From positions 1-8,208 of the forward strand of contig CAZKPD010000110.1 of NCBI GenBank assembly GCA_964554585.1: 8,208 nt of DNA. The letters are read 5' to 3'. Position numbers and translations under genes: made by a program. This DNA is from Perlabentimonas sp964554585 (GTDB lineage Bacteria; Bacteroidota; Bacteroidia; Bacteroidales; Tenuifilaceae). The notes below the pieces were generated by a model that worked only from the letters and a program-made list of their open reading frames with translations, made no database searches and was not told the DNA's origin. Numbering within the stretch: the stretch's first letter is position 1; each line of letters begins with the position of its first letter. Positions 1 to 5,648 of the stretch are shown here, piece after piece.

Positions 1-775
1 CATATTGTGACCTGAAATCGCCTACCCATGCATTATCTTCCCAGTACCAAACCTTTACATCAATTTCCCTGTGCTCATTGTCGTAAACCGATTCGCGCTT
101 CACATTGTTAACCCACTCTCCGTTTTCCCATAGGTAAGCAGTTTGTACTATGGGATTATCATTACTGTCAAATTCTCTTGCCAGATGTTCATATAGCTGC
201 CAACCATTTTGGGAATCCCAATATGAGCTGGTTTCAGTAAGTACAAGTTCTCTTTCCTTATCGTAGGTTACCTCAAGCCTTTGGCCAAAATCCCACTCTA
301 CATAAATCATTTCTACAGCCAAAAGCCACTCATCCTCATCCCAAGTGTAACTTTCAATCATAAAAGGGTCCCAATGCTGACTACCTTCATTCCATGTGTA
401 TTGGATAAATTGGTCATCCAGGTACACATTGGTGTATTTTGCCTCTTCTTTTGTGTAGTTATTCCCGTTTGGATCAAGAGCCACAAGGCTATCCAGTCTG
501 TGATACAGTTCCCCTTTAATAATATTAGCCTTCTTCATGGGCAGATCATTTACCACTGGTGTAGCAATGCTCTTGCTATCCATGTTGTTCCTTTGGCTTA
601 GCATGTTCACCTTTTTTGAAAGGGTTTCAGTACCAATACTTTCTTTGGTGAAGGATGAGTGCTTCTGAGTAATCAACTCTTTTTTGTCAATTGTATTCAC
701 CACGCCTTGTTGCGGTGTAACCGCAAAAGCTGTTAGTGAAGCGAAAAGTGAAATTGTAAGTAATACGTTTTTCAT
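1..775 (-). CDS. Secreted protein with Trp-rich repeats, 3' end outside window
   Basis: Partial: 258 codons from ATG at 775 to the left edge, with no stop. The N-terminus (MKNVLLTISLFASLTAFA) is a clear Sec signal peptide, with likely cleavage after Ala18, so the product is exported. Residues 20-115 are a polar, Lys/Ser-rich region. From about residue 125 the chain becomes repetitive: aromatic pairs of the form Y-x-W-(acidic)-x-x-x-W recur at W145/W150, W186/W192, W216/W221 and W245/W250. They alternate with YD/FD turns near residues 171, 202 and 231, giving a period of about 30 residues. Proteins of this kind in Bacteroidota often end in a type IX secretion sorting domain, but that end is not in the window, so surface location is inference. 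The exact family and function are not recognised. The gene starts 51 bases after the stop of the small upstream ORF and could be co-transcribed with it. I see no recognisable promoter in the gap. The repeats predict beta-strand structure, perhaps for binding glycans or proteins, which is speculative. Confidence 0.85.
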   Translation of the reverse strand, partial: MKNVLLTISLFASLTAFAVTPQQGVVNTIDKKELITQKHSSFTKESIGTETLSKKVNMLSQRNNMDSKSIATPVVNDLPMKKANIIKGELYHRLDSLVALDPNGNNYTKEEAKYTNVYLDDQFIQYTWNEGSQHWDPFMIESYTWDEDEWLLAVEMIYVEWDFGQRLEVTYDKERELVLTETSSYWDSQNGWQLYEHLAREFDSNDNPIVQTAYLWENGEWVNNVKRESVYDNEHREIDVKVWYWEDNAWVGDFRSQY

Positions 776-826
776 GTTTTTATGGTTTTTATTTAACAAT
801 TGGGTTCACTGAAATTTATTGGCCGA

Positions 827-1018
827 CTATACAATATCCTCCAATGTTTGATTATTATTAATGTTACTTTGATGTCCTTGCGATCCTTCTGCGCAAAGCT
901 TATCCGTTTTTAAACTTGTTAAGATTTTGCTGAGAGCACTACTCTCATTTTGCAATTTCTCAAATAGCTCCCAAAGATCTTGCTCATAATCTTCCGTATG
1001 CATTGCTTCTTCTGTCAT
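827..1018 (-). CDS. Small acidic hypothetical protein (63 aa)
   Basis: A 63-residue ORF starting MTEEAMHTEDYEQDLWELFE and ending in TAG. I do not recognise a family. The first 45 residues are rich in Glu, Asp, Leu and Lys with helical spacing, so a short amphipathic or coiled-coil helix is likely. The tail is polar and Asn/Gln-rich. It has no signal peptide or membrane segment from this start. The frame is open further upstream to a TTG at 1114, which would add a hydrophobic 32-residue stretch. I prefer the ATG because the soluble, charged sequence begins there. A weak promoter-like arrangement precedes it on the minus strand: TTG at 1066-1064, 20 bases, then AATCTTTG at 1043-1036, one mismatch from TAnnTTTG. 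It would leave a leader of only about 10 bases. The gene lies between the TPR regulator and the secreted repeat protein, all on one strand. It may be spurious, but the composition is protein-like. Confidence 0.45.
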   Translation of the reverse strand: MTEEAMHTEDYEQDLWELFEKLQNESSALSKILTSLKTDKLCAEGSQGHQSNINNNQTLEDIV

Positions 1019-1199
1019 ATCAATTTTGCTTAAGACAAAGATTGTATGCTGAAGATGGAATACCAATAAAATAGGATAACAATAAGTGTACAGTGTGGGA
1101 AAGTCGCCTAACAATAATATGACAAGTTTTGTAGGTGTCTGAATTATAGCCTATTGCAATAATTTAGGAGGTGTTGTTTGGGCTTGAGGAAAAGGAGGA

Positions 1200-2930
1200 T
1201 TATATTTCTTGTAACAACGAGATAAGGTTGATATCACGGCTTATGCCCATCTTTTTTCTCAATCTGGAACGAGCCATATGAATACTTTCTGGAGATTGTG
1301 CAGTAATGGAGGATATCTCTTTAGTAGTCATATTTAATCTTAGAAAAGCACAAAGTTTGATTTCATTAGGGGTGAGGTTGGGAAATTTTTCATGCAATTT
1401 TTCGTAAAAATCTTGTTGTACATTTTGAAATCTTACCTCGAACTCTTCCCAAACAGTATTATCGATATTTAACTTTAAATTTTGGATGATAGATTGGATA
1501 AGTGGTTGGTTTTTGGGCAATAAGTTATCCTTAATGGCTAAAAGTTGTTGAGTTACTGAGGTTAAGTATTCATTTTTTTGTAAAAGATACATCACATGCG
1601 TTGCCAGCTCCTTATTTCTATAATCAAGCTCAAGCTCAAGCTTCTCTTTAGTTAGCTTAAGATTAGAATTCTCAAGATTTAAGTTTTTTTGCTCCAGAGC
1701 TAGTTTCTCATTTTCTCGTTCTATTCTATTTTGATGGTTTCGGCTAACTAGGAAGAAAACTACCAGAGAAAAGAGGAAAAACACAGCAATGATTAAGTAA
1801 ACCAACGCTTTTTTCTCTTTTTTTGCCAATTCTACCTGCTTCATGATGTCCAGCTCTTTTCGCTGCTTTTCAAACTGATACTGTAGCTCGAGATGGGTGG
1901 TTTGTTCCAGCTGCTCTTTGCTGATTATGCTGTCATGAAGGTGTTTAAACTGTTTATAGGTTGCAAGGGCTTTCTGATGATTTCCTGCCTTTTCAAAGGT
2001 TTGCGAGAGAATATCAATAGATAGTATTTCTGATTTTTTATTCCCCGATTTCTTGCTGTAATCCAAACTAAGATTGAGGTATTCAATGGCTTTGGTATAA
2101 TTATTAAAAGTCATCTCTAAATTTCCTAAATTATTATATACCTGTGCCATACCGGATGTATCCTTGAGTAAAGTTCGAATTTCCAAGGCTTTCATATATA
2201 ATTCATGAGCTTTGTCATACTCTCCCTCTTCCTTATAGATTATTCCCAAATTGTTGTATAGTACTGCATTATACTCTTCTATCCCAATTAGCTGATTAAG
2301 CAATAGGGCATCGTTGTAATATTTTCGAGCCTCTTCAAATTGATTTAGTTCAACGTTTATAGAACCTCGGTTAAGATTAAAGATAAACAGAAGCCTTGCC
2401 AATTCAGGATTATCTGAATTCAAACTCATAGAATTAATCAGGTTTTGCCCATATTCAAAATAGTATAGCGCTTTCTGAAAATTTTTCATGGAGAAGTGGG
2501 ATACTCCAATAGCAATATATATTTGGGCAACCTTAAGACGAACAGCTGAGGTATCATGTGGAGCATTCTGGATATCATCATAATATCTTAATGTTTTATA
2601 AAGATATTCAATGGAGGATGCATAGTTACCAATGTTGTGAAAGACTCGAAAAATTTTAAAGTAAATATCCGGATTATAAATTTGCTCAAACTGCGGCTTT
2701 ACCCTGGTTAATGCCAAATTATAGTAGTACAACGCTGAATCATTCTGCTTCTGCACAAAGAATTCATCCGCAATTTGGGTATAGAGCCTAACGGCAACGG
2801 TATCATGCTTTGCCGAAACGGCAAGGGTTTTAAGGCTGTCAACAGAGGGGGCAGCCCAAGTGAACCCACTTAACGGCAGCCACAGCATAGCTAAAGTGGC
2901 ACACAGCAGTATAATCTGTTTTTTAGTCAA
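1200..2930 (-). CDS. Transmembrane TPR regulator with C-terminal LuxR-type HTH
   Basis: The 576-residue product probably senses something in the periplasm through TPRs and binds DNA through its cytoplasmic C-terminus. Visible order: signal peptide or anchor at 1-27 (KK then a hydrophobic run ending at Ala); TPR array at about 45-335, with good units around 94-120, 145-165, 185-210, 222-252 (YNNLGIIYKEEGEYDKAHEL) and 262-292 (YNNLGNLEMTFNNYTKAIEY); charged linker; membrane segment at about 375-396; coiled coil at about 400-445; and an HTH at about 518-576 (LTPNEIKLCAFLRLNMTTKEI, then SRLRKKMGI). This architecture is a common Bacteroidota one-component regulator type; ligand and targets are unknown. 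The start codon is TTG: an in-frame TAA lies three codons upstream, and the next ATG (residue 15) would remove the KK and half the hydrophobic segment. AGAGG sits directly against the TTG, too close for a normal Shine-Dalgarno site. The hexamer CAAGCT, tandem three times at 1625-1642, encodes the LELEL stretch of the coiled coil. No terminator is evident after the stop. Confidence 0.92.
   Translation of the reverse strand: MTKKQIILLCATLAMLWLPLSGFTWAAPSVDSLKTLAVSAKHDTVAVRLYTQIADEFFVQKQNDSALYYYNLALTRVKPQFEQIYNPDIYFKIFRVFHNIGNYASSIEYLYKTLRYYDDIQNAPHDTSAVRLKVAQIYIAIGVSHFSMKNFQKALYYFEYGQNLINSMSLNSDNPELARLLFIFNLNRGSINVELNQFEEARKYYNDALLLNQLIGIEEYNAVLYNNLGIIYKEEGEYDKAHELYMKALEIRTLLKDTSGMAQVYNNLGNLEMTFNNYTKAIEYLNLSLDYSKKSGNKKSEILSIDILSQTFEKAGNHQKALATYKQFKHLHDSIISKEQLEQTTHLELQYQFEKQRKELDIMKQVELAKKEKKALVYLIIAVFFLFSLVVFFLVSRNHQNRIERENEKLALEQKNLNLENSNLKLTKEKLELELDYRNKELATHVMYLLQKNEYLTSVTQQLLAIKDNLLPKNQPLIQSIIQNLKLNIDNTVWEEFEVRFQNVQQDFYEKLHEKFPNLTPNEIKLCAFLRLNMTTKEISSITAQSPESIHMARSRLRKKMGISRDINLISLLQEI
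1625..1642. repeat. Tandem hexamer (CAAGCT x3) inside the coiled-coil coding region
   Basis: Three perfect head-to-tail copies of CAAGCT. On the coding (minus) strand they give alternating CTT/GAG codons, that is Leu-Glu repeats in the coiled coil of the TPR regulator. Loss or gain of one unit would keep the frame and change the coil by two residues. It is probably a by-product of heptad coding rather than a regulated repeat. Confidence 0.75.
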
Positions 2931-2965
2931 CCTCTCGTTTTAAATGGGATAACTTTTGCTATTGA

Positions 2966-2973
2966 CAAATTTA
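2966..2973 (-). promoter_or_regulatory. Candidate -7 box of the TPR regulator promoter
   Basis: On the minus strand these bases read TAAATTTG, an exact match to the Bacteroidota primary-sigma -7 consensus TAnnTTTG. The box lies 36 bases upstream of the TTG start, which would give a leader of about 30 bases. No TTG is found at the expected 19-21 bases further upstream, so the -33 element is weak or absent. It may be a regulated promoter. Confidence 0.45.
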
Positions 2974-3013
2974 CGAAAACAATCCAATGTATTAATACTC
3001 TTCTATTCCTCTC

Positions 3014-3045
3014 GTACTTCAATTTCATCATCAAAAGCGAAGTAC
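3014..3045. repeat. 7-bp dyad GTACTTC / GAAGTAC upstream of the regulator
   Basis: GTACTTC at 3014-3020 and its exact reverse complement GAAGTAC at 3039-3045 are separated by 18 bases. The element lies 40-70 bases upstream of the candidate -7 box of the TPR regulator, where an activator or autoregulatory site would fit. It could also form a 7-bp RNA stem if transcription started further upstream. Function is inferred from position only. Confidence 0.4.
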
Positions 3046-3185
3046 TTAATTTAGTCCAATCGCTTGCAGTTGTTTGGTATTATCCTCGTGGATGGCAACC
3101 TATTTATAAAGAAATGGAAAAAAGGATTGTGTGGTGGAGGATTAGTCTCAAAAGTTGGGTTTGGTTTACTGGAGTCAGTTTAAAC
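3046..3185. other. Intergenic stretch without a convincing gene
   Basis: This lies between the DUF2752 gene and the regulator upstream region. Only short open frames occur, for example a 25-codon plus-strand frame from 3114 that is Trp-rich and lacks any start-site support. The palindrome GTTTAAAC is at 3178-3185, directly beside the dyad at 3186-3200. I see no RNA gene or U-tracted terminator. Confidence 0.5.
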
Positions 3186-3200
3186 AGTTGATAATCAACT
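3186..3200. repeat. 15-base palindrome at the end of the DUF2752 gene
   Basis: AGTTGAT-A-ATCAACT is a perfect 7-bp inverted repeat around one central base. It touches the stop codon of the DUF2752 gene and adjoins GTTTAAAC at 3178-3185. As RNA it could form a short stem (AGTTGA, loop, TCAACT) just after the stop, but no U-tract follows, so it is not a standard intrinsic terminator. It may block 3' degradation or be a protein site. Confidence 0.45.
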
Positions 3201-3508
3201 TAAAACCGAGGGTATAAGTTGTTGTAAAGGCTTGTGAGCACCATTATTGCCAGATCAACTATTAAAAAGGTTAGAACAACTTTTTTAAGCCGTTTGGCCT
3301 TAAAAATGAAAAAGATTACACCCAAAAATAGTGTGATGATAAGAGGTATTAAGGCAGGAAATATTACAATACTCTCCCAAAGGTTGCCCTTTAAAAGCTC
3401 TATGAGTGCCCTTTGAAAACCACACATGGGGCAGTTTATTCCTAAAAACTGCTTGTAATGGCAAGGGAACATATGGTTTTCAAGCCACTCTACAATTGCT
3501 GAAAACAT
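3200..3508 (-). CDS. DUF2752 small membrane protein
   Basis: The 102-residue product carries the DUF2752 signature GINCPMCGFQRA at residues 23-34: a Cys-x-x-Cys (C26, C29) followed by G-x-x-R-A. A third Cys (C16) precedes it. Two hydrophobic segments follow at about 46-70 and 77-95, separated by a Lys/Arg-rich turn (KAKRLKK), so it is an inner-membrane protein. The length is normal for the family, whose biochemical role is unknown; the paired cysteines suggest a metal or redox role, which is inference. The ATG lies 9 bases after the stop of the CCC-type gene, so the two are almost certainly one operon. The same pairing is familiar from other Bacteroidota genomes. The stop is TAA, inside the palindrome that follows the gene. 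Confidence 0.88.
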   Translation of the reverse strand: MFSAIVEWLENHMFPCHYKQFLGINCPMCGFQRALIELLKGNLWESIVIFPALIPLIITLFLGVIFFIFKAKRLKKVVLTFLIVDLAIMVLTSLYNNLYPRF

Positions 3509-3517
3509 CGGTTTGGC

Positions 3518-3820
3518 TTACATGTCCAATAATTCTGCCCAAGGCAACATTACCCCCAAAAAAACTACCACAATAAGGTAATATAGAAAAGCTATTCCGC
3601 CAAGAATTATTCCAATAATAGACATTATTCTACCGGCATTAAGAGCTCCATACCCGTCATATATATCAGGATTGGCTTTATACAGTTTCATGTCTTTACC
3701 GGCAAGAACCAGCCCTATAATACCTAAAATTAAACCGACTATAAAACAGCCAAAAACTAAGGAGCAGATTCCTAAGACCAATACGGCCGTTGAGTTTGGT
3801 AATTGAACTTTTGTTTCCAT
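3518..3820 (-). CDS. CCC-motif-type small membrane protein with degenerate CCC
   Basis: The 100-residue product starts METKVQLPNSTAVLVLGICS. It resembles the Bacteroidota 'CCC motif membrane protein' group (DUF4190-like) in its layout: Gly/Ile/Leu-rich helix at about 11-40, a polar link with a Y-x-x-N-P-x-x-Y-x-G-Y pattern (residues 47-57), an N-A-G-R-I segment (61-65), and a second membrane helix pair from about 66 to 92. The triple cysteine that names the group is reduced here to one Cys (G24-C25-F26), with another Cys at 19. The role of the family is unknown. It is the first gene of a two-gene unit with DUF2752. The 185 bases upstream are AT-rich and carry three GGTAATAA repeats but no clear TAnnTTTG box. 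The family assignment rests on pattern recognition, not a search. Confidence 0.8.
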   Translation of the reverse strand: METKVQLPNSTAVLVLGICSLVFGCFIVGLILGIIGLVLAGKDMKLYKANPDIYDGYGALNAGRIMSIIGIILGGIAFLYYLIVVVFLGVMLPWAELLDM

Positions 3821-3846
3821 AGCACTATTTTTTAATTAATAATTGG

Positions 3847-3910
3847 GGTAATAATTTGAGATTTTGTATTGTAGACGGTAATAACCAAAAGTTTAGTTAG
3901 ATGGTAATAA
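3847..3910. repeat. Three direct repeats GGTAATAA upstream of the CCC-type gene
   Basis: Exact copies of GGTAATAA (TTATTACC on the coding strand) lie at 3847-3854, 3877-3884 and 3903-3910. Two of them are preceded by similar bases (AGACGGTAATAA and AGATGGTAATAA). The spacings are 30 and 26 bases. They occupy the upstream region of the CCC/DUF2752 unit, 27-90 bases before its ATG, where iterated regulator sites could be. The background is AT-rich, so part of the similarity may be chance. Confidence 0.45.
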
Positions 3911-3911
3911 A

Positions 3912-3931
3912 GTGATTCTATAAAGTATCAC
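3912..3931. repeat. Imperfect inverted repeat GTGAT...ATCAC
   Basis: GTGAT at 3912-3916 pairs with ATCAC at 3927-3931. The 10 bases between extend the symmetry partly (CT with AG). It adjoins the last GGTAATAA repeat. A 20-base dyad of this size fits an operator for a dimeric regulator or a weak hairpin; there is no other support. Confidence 0.3.
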
Positions 3932-4005
3932 TGCCCAACATGAGGTTAAATCTATAATTTTTTTTTCAATTCATCAATCAAATAAATATTTATTCTATAC
4001 AGCAC

Positions 4006-4037
4006 AAAAAAAGGCATATCGAACTGCCCGGTATGCC
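4006..4037 (-). terminator. Intrinsic terminator of the DUF5684 unit
   Basis: On the minus strand the stem GGCATA (4037-4032) pairs with TATGCC (4018-4013), with an inner loop of 13 bases that can add a CG/CG closing pair. It is followed immediately by seven T residues (4012-4006). It lies 27 bases after the stop of the DUF5684 gene. This is the clearest terminator in the window, and it separates this unit from the CCC/DUF2752 unit. Confidence 0.85.
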
Positions 4038-4063
4038 CCATATCTGAATAGTGTAGAGGTTAT

Positions 4064-4393
4064 TTAGCTTGCAAGCTTTTTGTATTTGAATGAACCAAAT
4101 CCTAGAACAGGAACAAAAATAAAGGGTAAAATAAGTAAACCGATGGTAAATCCAACCCCTTGACCAAAACTCAAGGATAGACGGTTGAAAGTCCAAATCA
4201 CAAAAACAAAGTTTACACCGGGGATTAAAAAAAGTAGTAACCACCACCAGGGTTTATTAATCACCTGTATAAGGATGTACAGGTTGTAAATTGGAATGAT
4301 AGCTGCCTAACCGGGTTTCCCTGCTTTAGTGAAAATTTTCCAAAGTCCAATGATTACTAAAATCATAACGATAAAAGAGGTTGTTCTTCCCAT
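4064..4393 (-). pseudogene. DUF5684 membrane protein gene interrupted by an in-frame TAG
   Basis: Read through one stop codon, this frame encodes a 109-position membrane protein with DUF5684-like sequence. Helix 1 is at residues 5-22 (SFIVMILVIIGLW), followed by KAGKPG-stop-AAIIPIYNLYI at 23-40. A Trp-rich segment NKPWWWLLLFLIPGVN begins near residue 47, and a third helix ends in LPFIFVPVLGFGSFKYKK. The TAG at 4309-4307 (codon 29) sits exactly where the family usually has Trp (GKPGW), so one G-to-A change of TGG explains it. No frameshift or second stop is present; the real stop is TAA at 4066-4064. The fragments are 28 residues and up to 80 residues. A GTG at 4264 would give a 66-residue restart product that lacks helix 1. 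Promoter, leader and terminator surround the gene and look intact. Family function is unknown; some members are fused to or lie near signal-peptidase-like proteins. It could be a recent null allele, a base error, or suppressed by readthrough. Confidence 0.85.
4307..4309 (-). other. In-frame amber codon replacing conserved Trp
   Basis: The minus strand reads GGT TAG GCA here. Flanking residues G-K-P-G before and A-A-I-I-P-I-Y-N after are continuous with the DUF5684 pattern, and the expected residue between them is Trp (TGG). This base change decides whether the gene is counted as intact. Confidence 0.85.
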
Positions 4394-4419
4394 AGTAATA
4401 TGTTTTAGGTGTCCTACTC

Positions 4420-4467
4420 ATAAGGCTTTTCGGTTTCGCCCCTTATTTGAAAGGAGTTTGGTCTCCT
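4420..4467 (-). promoter_or_regulatory. Leader RNA with two hairpins before the DUF5684 gene
   Basis: The leader predicted from the promoter to the ATG is about 120 bases. It contains AGGAG (4467-4463) / CTCCT (4456-4452) with a 6-base loop, and then ATAAGG (4446-4441) / CCTTAT (4425-4420), inside which GG-CGAAA-CC can form a smaller hairpin. A near repeat, TAGGAGACC and TAGGACACC, flanks the second stem. I do not match it to a known riboswitch. The long leader in front of a 330-base gene suggests regulation, but the stems are short and may be chance. Confidence 0.35.
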
Positions 4468-4523
4468 ACATTTCTGTTGGTATATCTACGTATTGCCTAA
4501 TTTAGAACTGCAAGAACGTAATC

Positions 4524-4553
4524 CAAATATATAAAAAGTTTTTAATAGGGCAA
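4524..4553 (-). promoter_or_regulatory. Bacteroidota-type promoter of the DUF5684 unit
   Basis: On the minus strand TTG (4553-4551), 19 bases, then TATATTTG (4531-4524) match the Bacteroidota -33 TTG and -7 TAnnTTTG boxes with correct spacing. It starts 24 bases beyond the pirin stop codon, so the DUF5684 gene need not depend on pirin transcription. The predicted start of RNA is near 4517, leaving a leader of about 120 bases. Confidence 0.65.
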
Positions 4554-4577
4554 CTCTTCTGGATTTGTGATCTACAA

Positions 4578-5456
4578 TCAATCCGCTAAAAAGCCAAACT
4601 TACCCTGCTGATAGTCGTCAAAAGCCTGTATTAGCTCTTTTTGCGTGTTCATTACAAAGGGGCCGTAGGCCGCAATGGGCTCATCTATCGGCCCGCCGCT
4701 TAGCACCAAAACCACAGCATCATGCTCTGCTTTAATGGTAAAAGATTCCTCATCATTTGCTAAAAGTACAAAGTGATTGGTAGGAACTTTATGGGTTCCG
4801 TTTACCTCAATATCACCCTCCACAACCAGTAGGGCAGTAGTGTACTCTTTTGGAAAAGTGAAATCGGTTTCTACGCCCTGTTTCAGCTTGGCATTAAACA
4901 CGTGCATGGGTGAAAAGGTGTGGGTGTCGCTTTTGGTACCCTTATACTCTCCGGCAACAATCTCAATTTCACTGCTATTATCCCCAATTTTATAACGGCT
5001 CATGGATGAATTAACAATGGGCTGATAGCCGGGTTTATCCATTTTATGCTTAGCGGGTAGATTAACCCAAAGCTGAACCATATGGAAGATTCCTCCCTTC
5101 TTACTCCATTCTGTTTCGTGATACTCCTTATGCAAAATTCCGCCTGCGGCGGTCATCCATTGCACATCGCCTTCGCCAATAATACCTCCGCCACCGGTAC
5201 TGTCGTGATGCTGAACTTTACCCTTATAGGCAAAAGTAACCGTTTCAAAACCACGGTGTGGATGTACGCCCACTCCCTTGGGCTTATCGCTGGGCGGAAA
5301 TTCGTGAGGGGTGTTGTAGTCCAATAAAATAAAAGGATTCATTCGCTCCATGCTTAATCCCGGAACGCCGGGAATAAAGTTGTTTACCCTAAAACCATCA
5401 CCCACCCAGTGATGTCCGGGAGGTGCTATTATGCGTTCTACTTTTCGTTGTGCCAT
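4578..5456 (-). CDS. Pirin family protein (cupin iron protein, quercetinase-like)
   Basis: A 292-residue complete pirin, close to the usual family length of about 230-300. Pirins are bicupin proteins with one Fe(II) in the N-terminal cupin; bacterial members such as E. coli YhhW open quercetin, while others act in redox control. The four expected metal ligands are all present: H65 and H67 (GVGVHPHRGFETVT), and H109 and E111 (GGILHKEYH). The N-terminal cupin covers about 15-130 and includes the GEGDVQWMTAAGGILH block; the C-terminal cupin covers about 180-270, ending with the typical GGPIDEPIAAYGPFVMNT motif. There is no signal peptide, so it is cytoplasmic. The ATG at 5456 is followed by a normal pirin N-terminus. 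The gene diverges from the GH3 fusion gene across 192 bases and is followed by the separate DUF5684 promoter, so it is probably monocistronic. I see no clear TAnnTTTG box or terminator for it. The substrate is unknown; quercetin is unlikely to be the natural one. Confidence 0.95.
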   Translation of the reverse strand: MAQRKVERIIAPPGHHWVGDGFRVNNFIPGVPGLSMERMNPFILLDYNTPHEFPPSDKPKGVGVHPHRGFETVTFAYKGKVQHHDSTGGGGIIGEGDVQWMTAAGGILHKEYHETEWSKKGGIFHMVQLWVNLPAKHKMDKPGYQPIVNSSMSRYKIGDNSSEIEIVAGEYKGTKSDTHTFSPMHVFNAKLKQGVETDFTFPKEYTTALLVVEGDIEVNGTHKVPTNHFVLLANDEESFTIKAEHDAVVLVLSGGPIDEPIAAYGPFVMNTQKELIQAFDDYQQGKFGFLAD

Positions 5457-5593
5457 AACTATTTTGTTTTTTGTACCTTAATAACAGCTATGCCGGGTAA
5501 AAGTTGTAAATTGAGGGTAGAGGCTATTGGTATAAAACCCTACGCTTGCCTTTAATTAAAAAACATTATACCTGAAAAATCCCTGGGGAATGC

Positions 5594-5601
5594 TATTTTT
5601 G
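5594..5601 (+). promoter_or_regulatory. Candidate -7 box for the GH3 fusion gene
   Basis: TATTTTTG matches TAnnTTTG and lies 48 bases before the ATG at 5649, giving a predicted leader of about 40 bases. No TTG occurs 19-21 bases upstream, so the -33 element is not supported and the call is tentative in this AT-rich spacer. Confidence 0.35.
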
Positions 5602-5648
5602 TTACGGTTTTTCCTTTTAATGTTATTGGCTGATAAATTTATATTCTC

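Noticed and set aside
281..601. Plus-strand open frame of 106 codons
   Set aside because: It is antisense to the secreted repeat protein, whose signal peptide and repeats are convincing; the plus-strand product has no domain pattern.
1152..1161. Palindrome TATTGCAATA after the regulator stop, considered as a terminator
   Set aside because: It has no loop, is AT-rich and is not followed by a T-tract, so it does not work as an intrinsic terminator.
3114..3191. Plus-strand 25-codon Trp-rich frame in the intergenic region
   Set aside because: It is too short, has no start-site or promoter support, and resembles chance translation.
3234..3416. Plus-strand frame opposite the DUF2752 gene
   Set aside because: It is antisense to a gene with a clear Cys motif and membrane segments; no protein features of its own.
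3958..3966. T-tract on the plus strand, considered as a terminator
   Set aside because: No GC stem precedes it and no plus-strand gene lies upstream.
3990..4247. Second minus-strand frame overlapping the DUF5684 gene
   Set aside because: It is the +1 shadow of the DUF5684 frame and runs through the intrinsic terminator at 4006-4037; its sequence is Cys/Phe-rich noise.
4777..5327. Two plus-strand frames (4777-4995 and 5082-5327) opposite pirin
   Set aside because: Both are antisense to a pirin with all metal ligands intact, and neither shows a domain.
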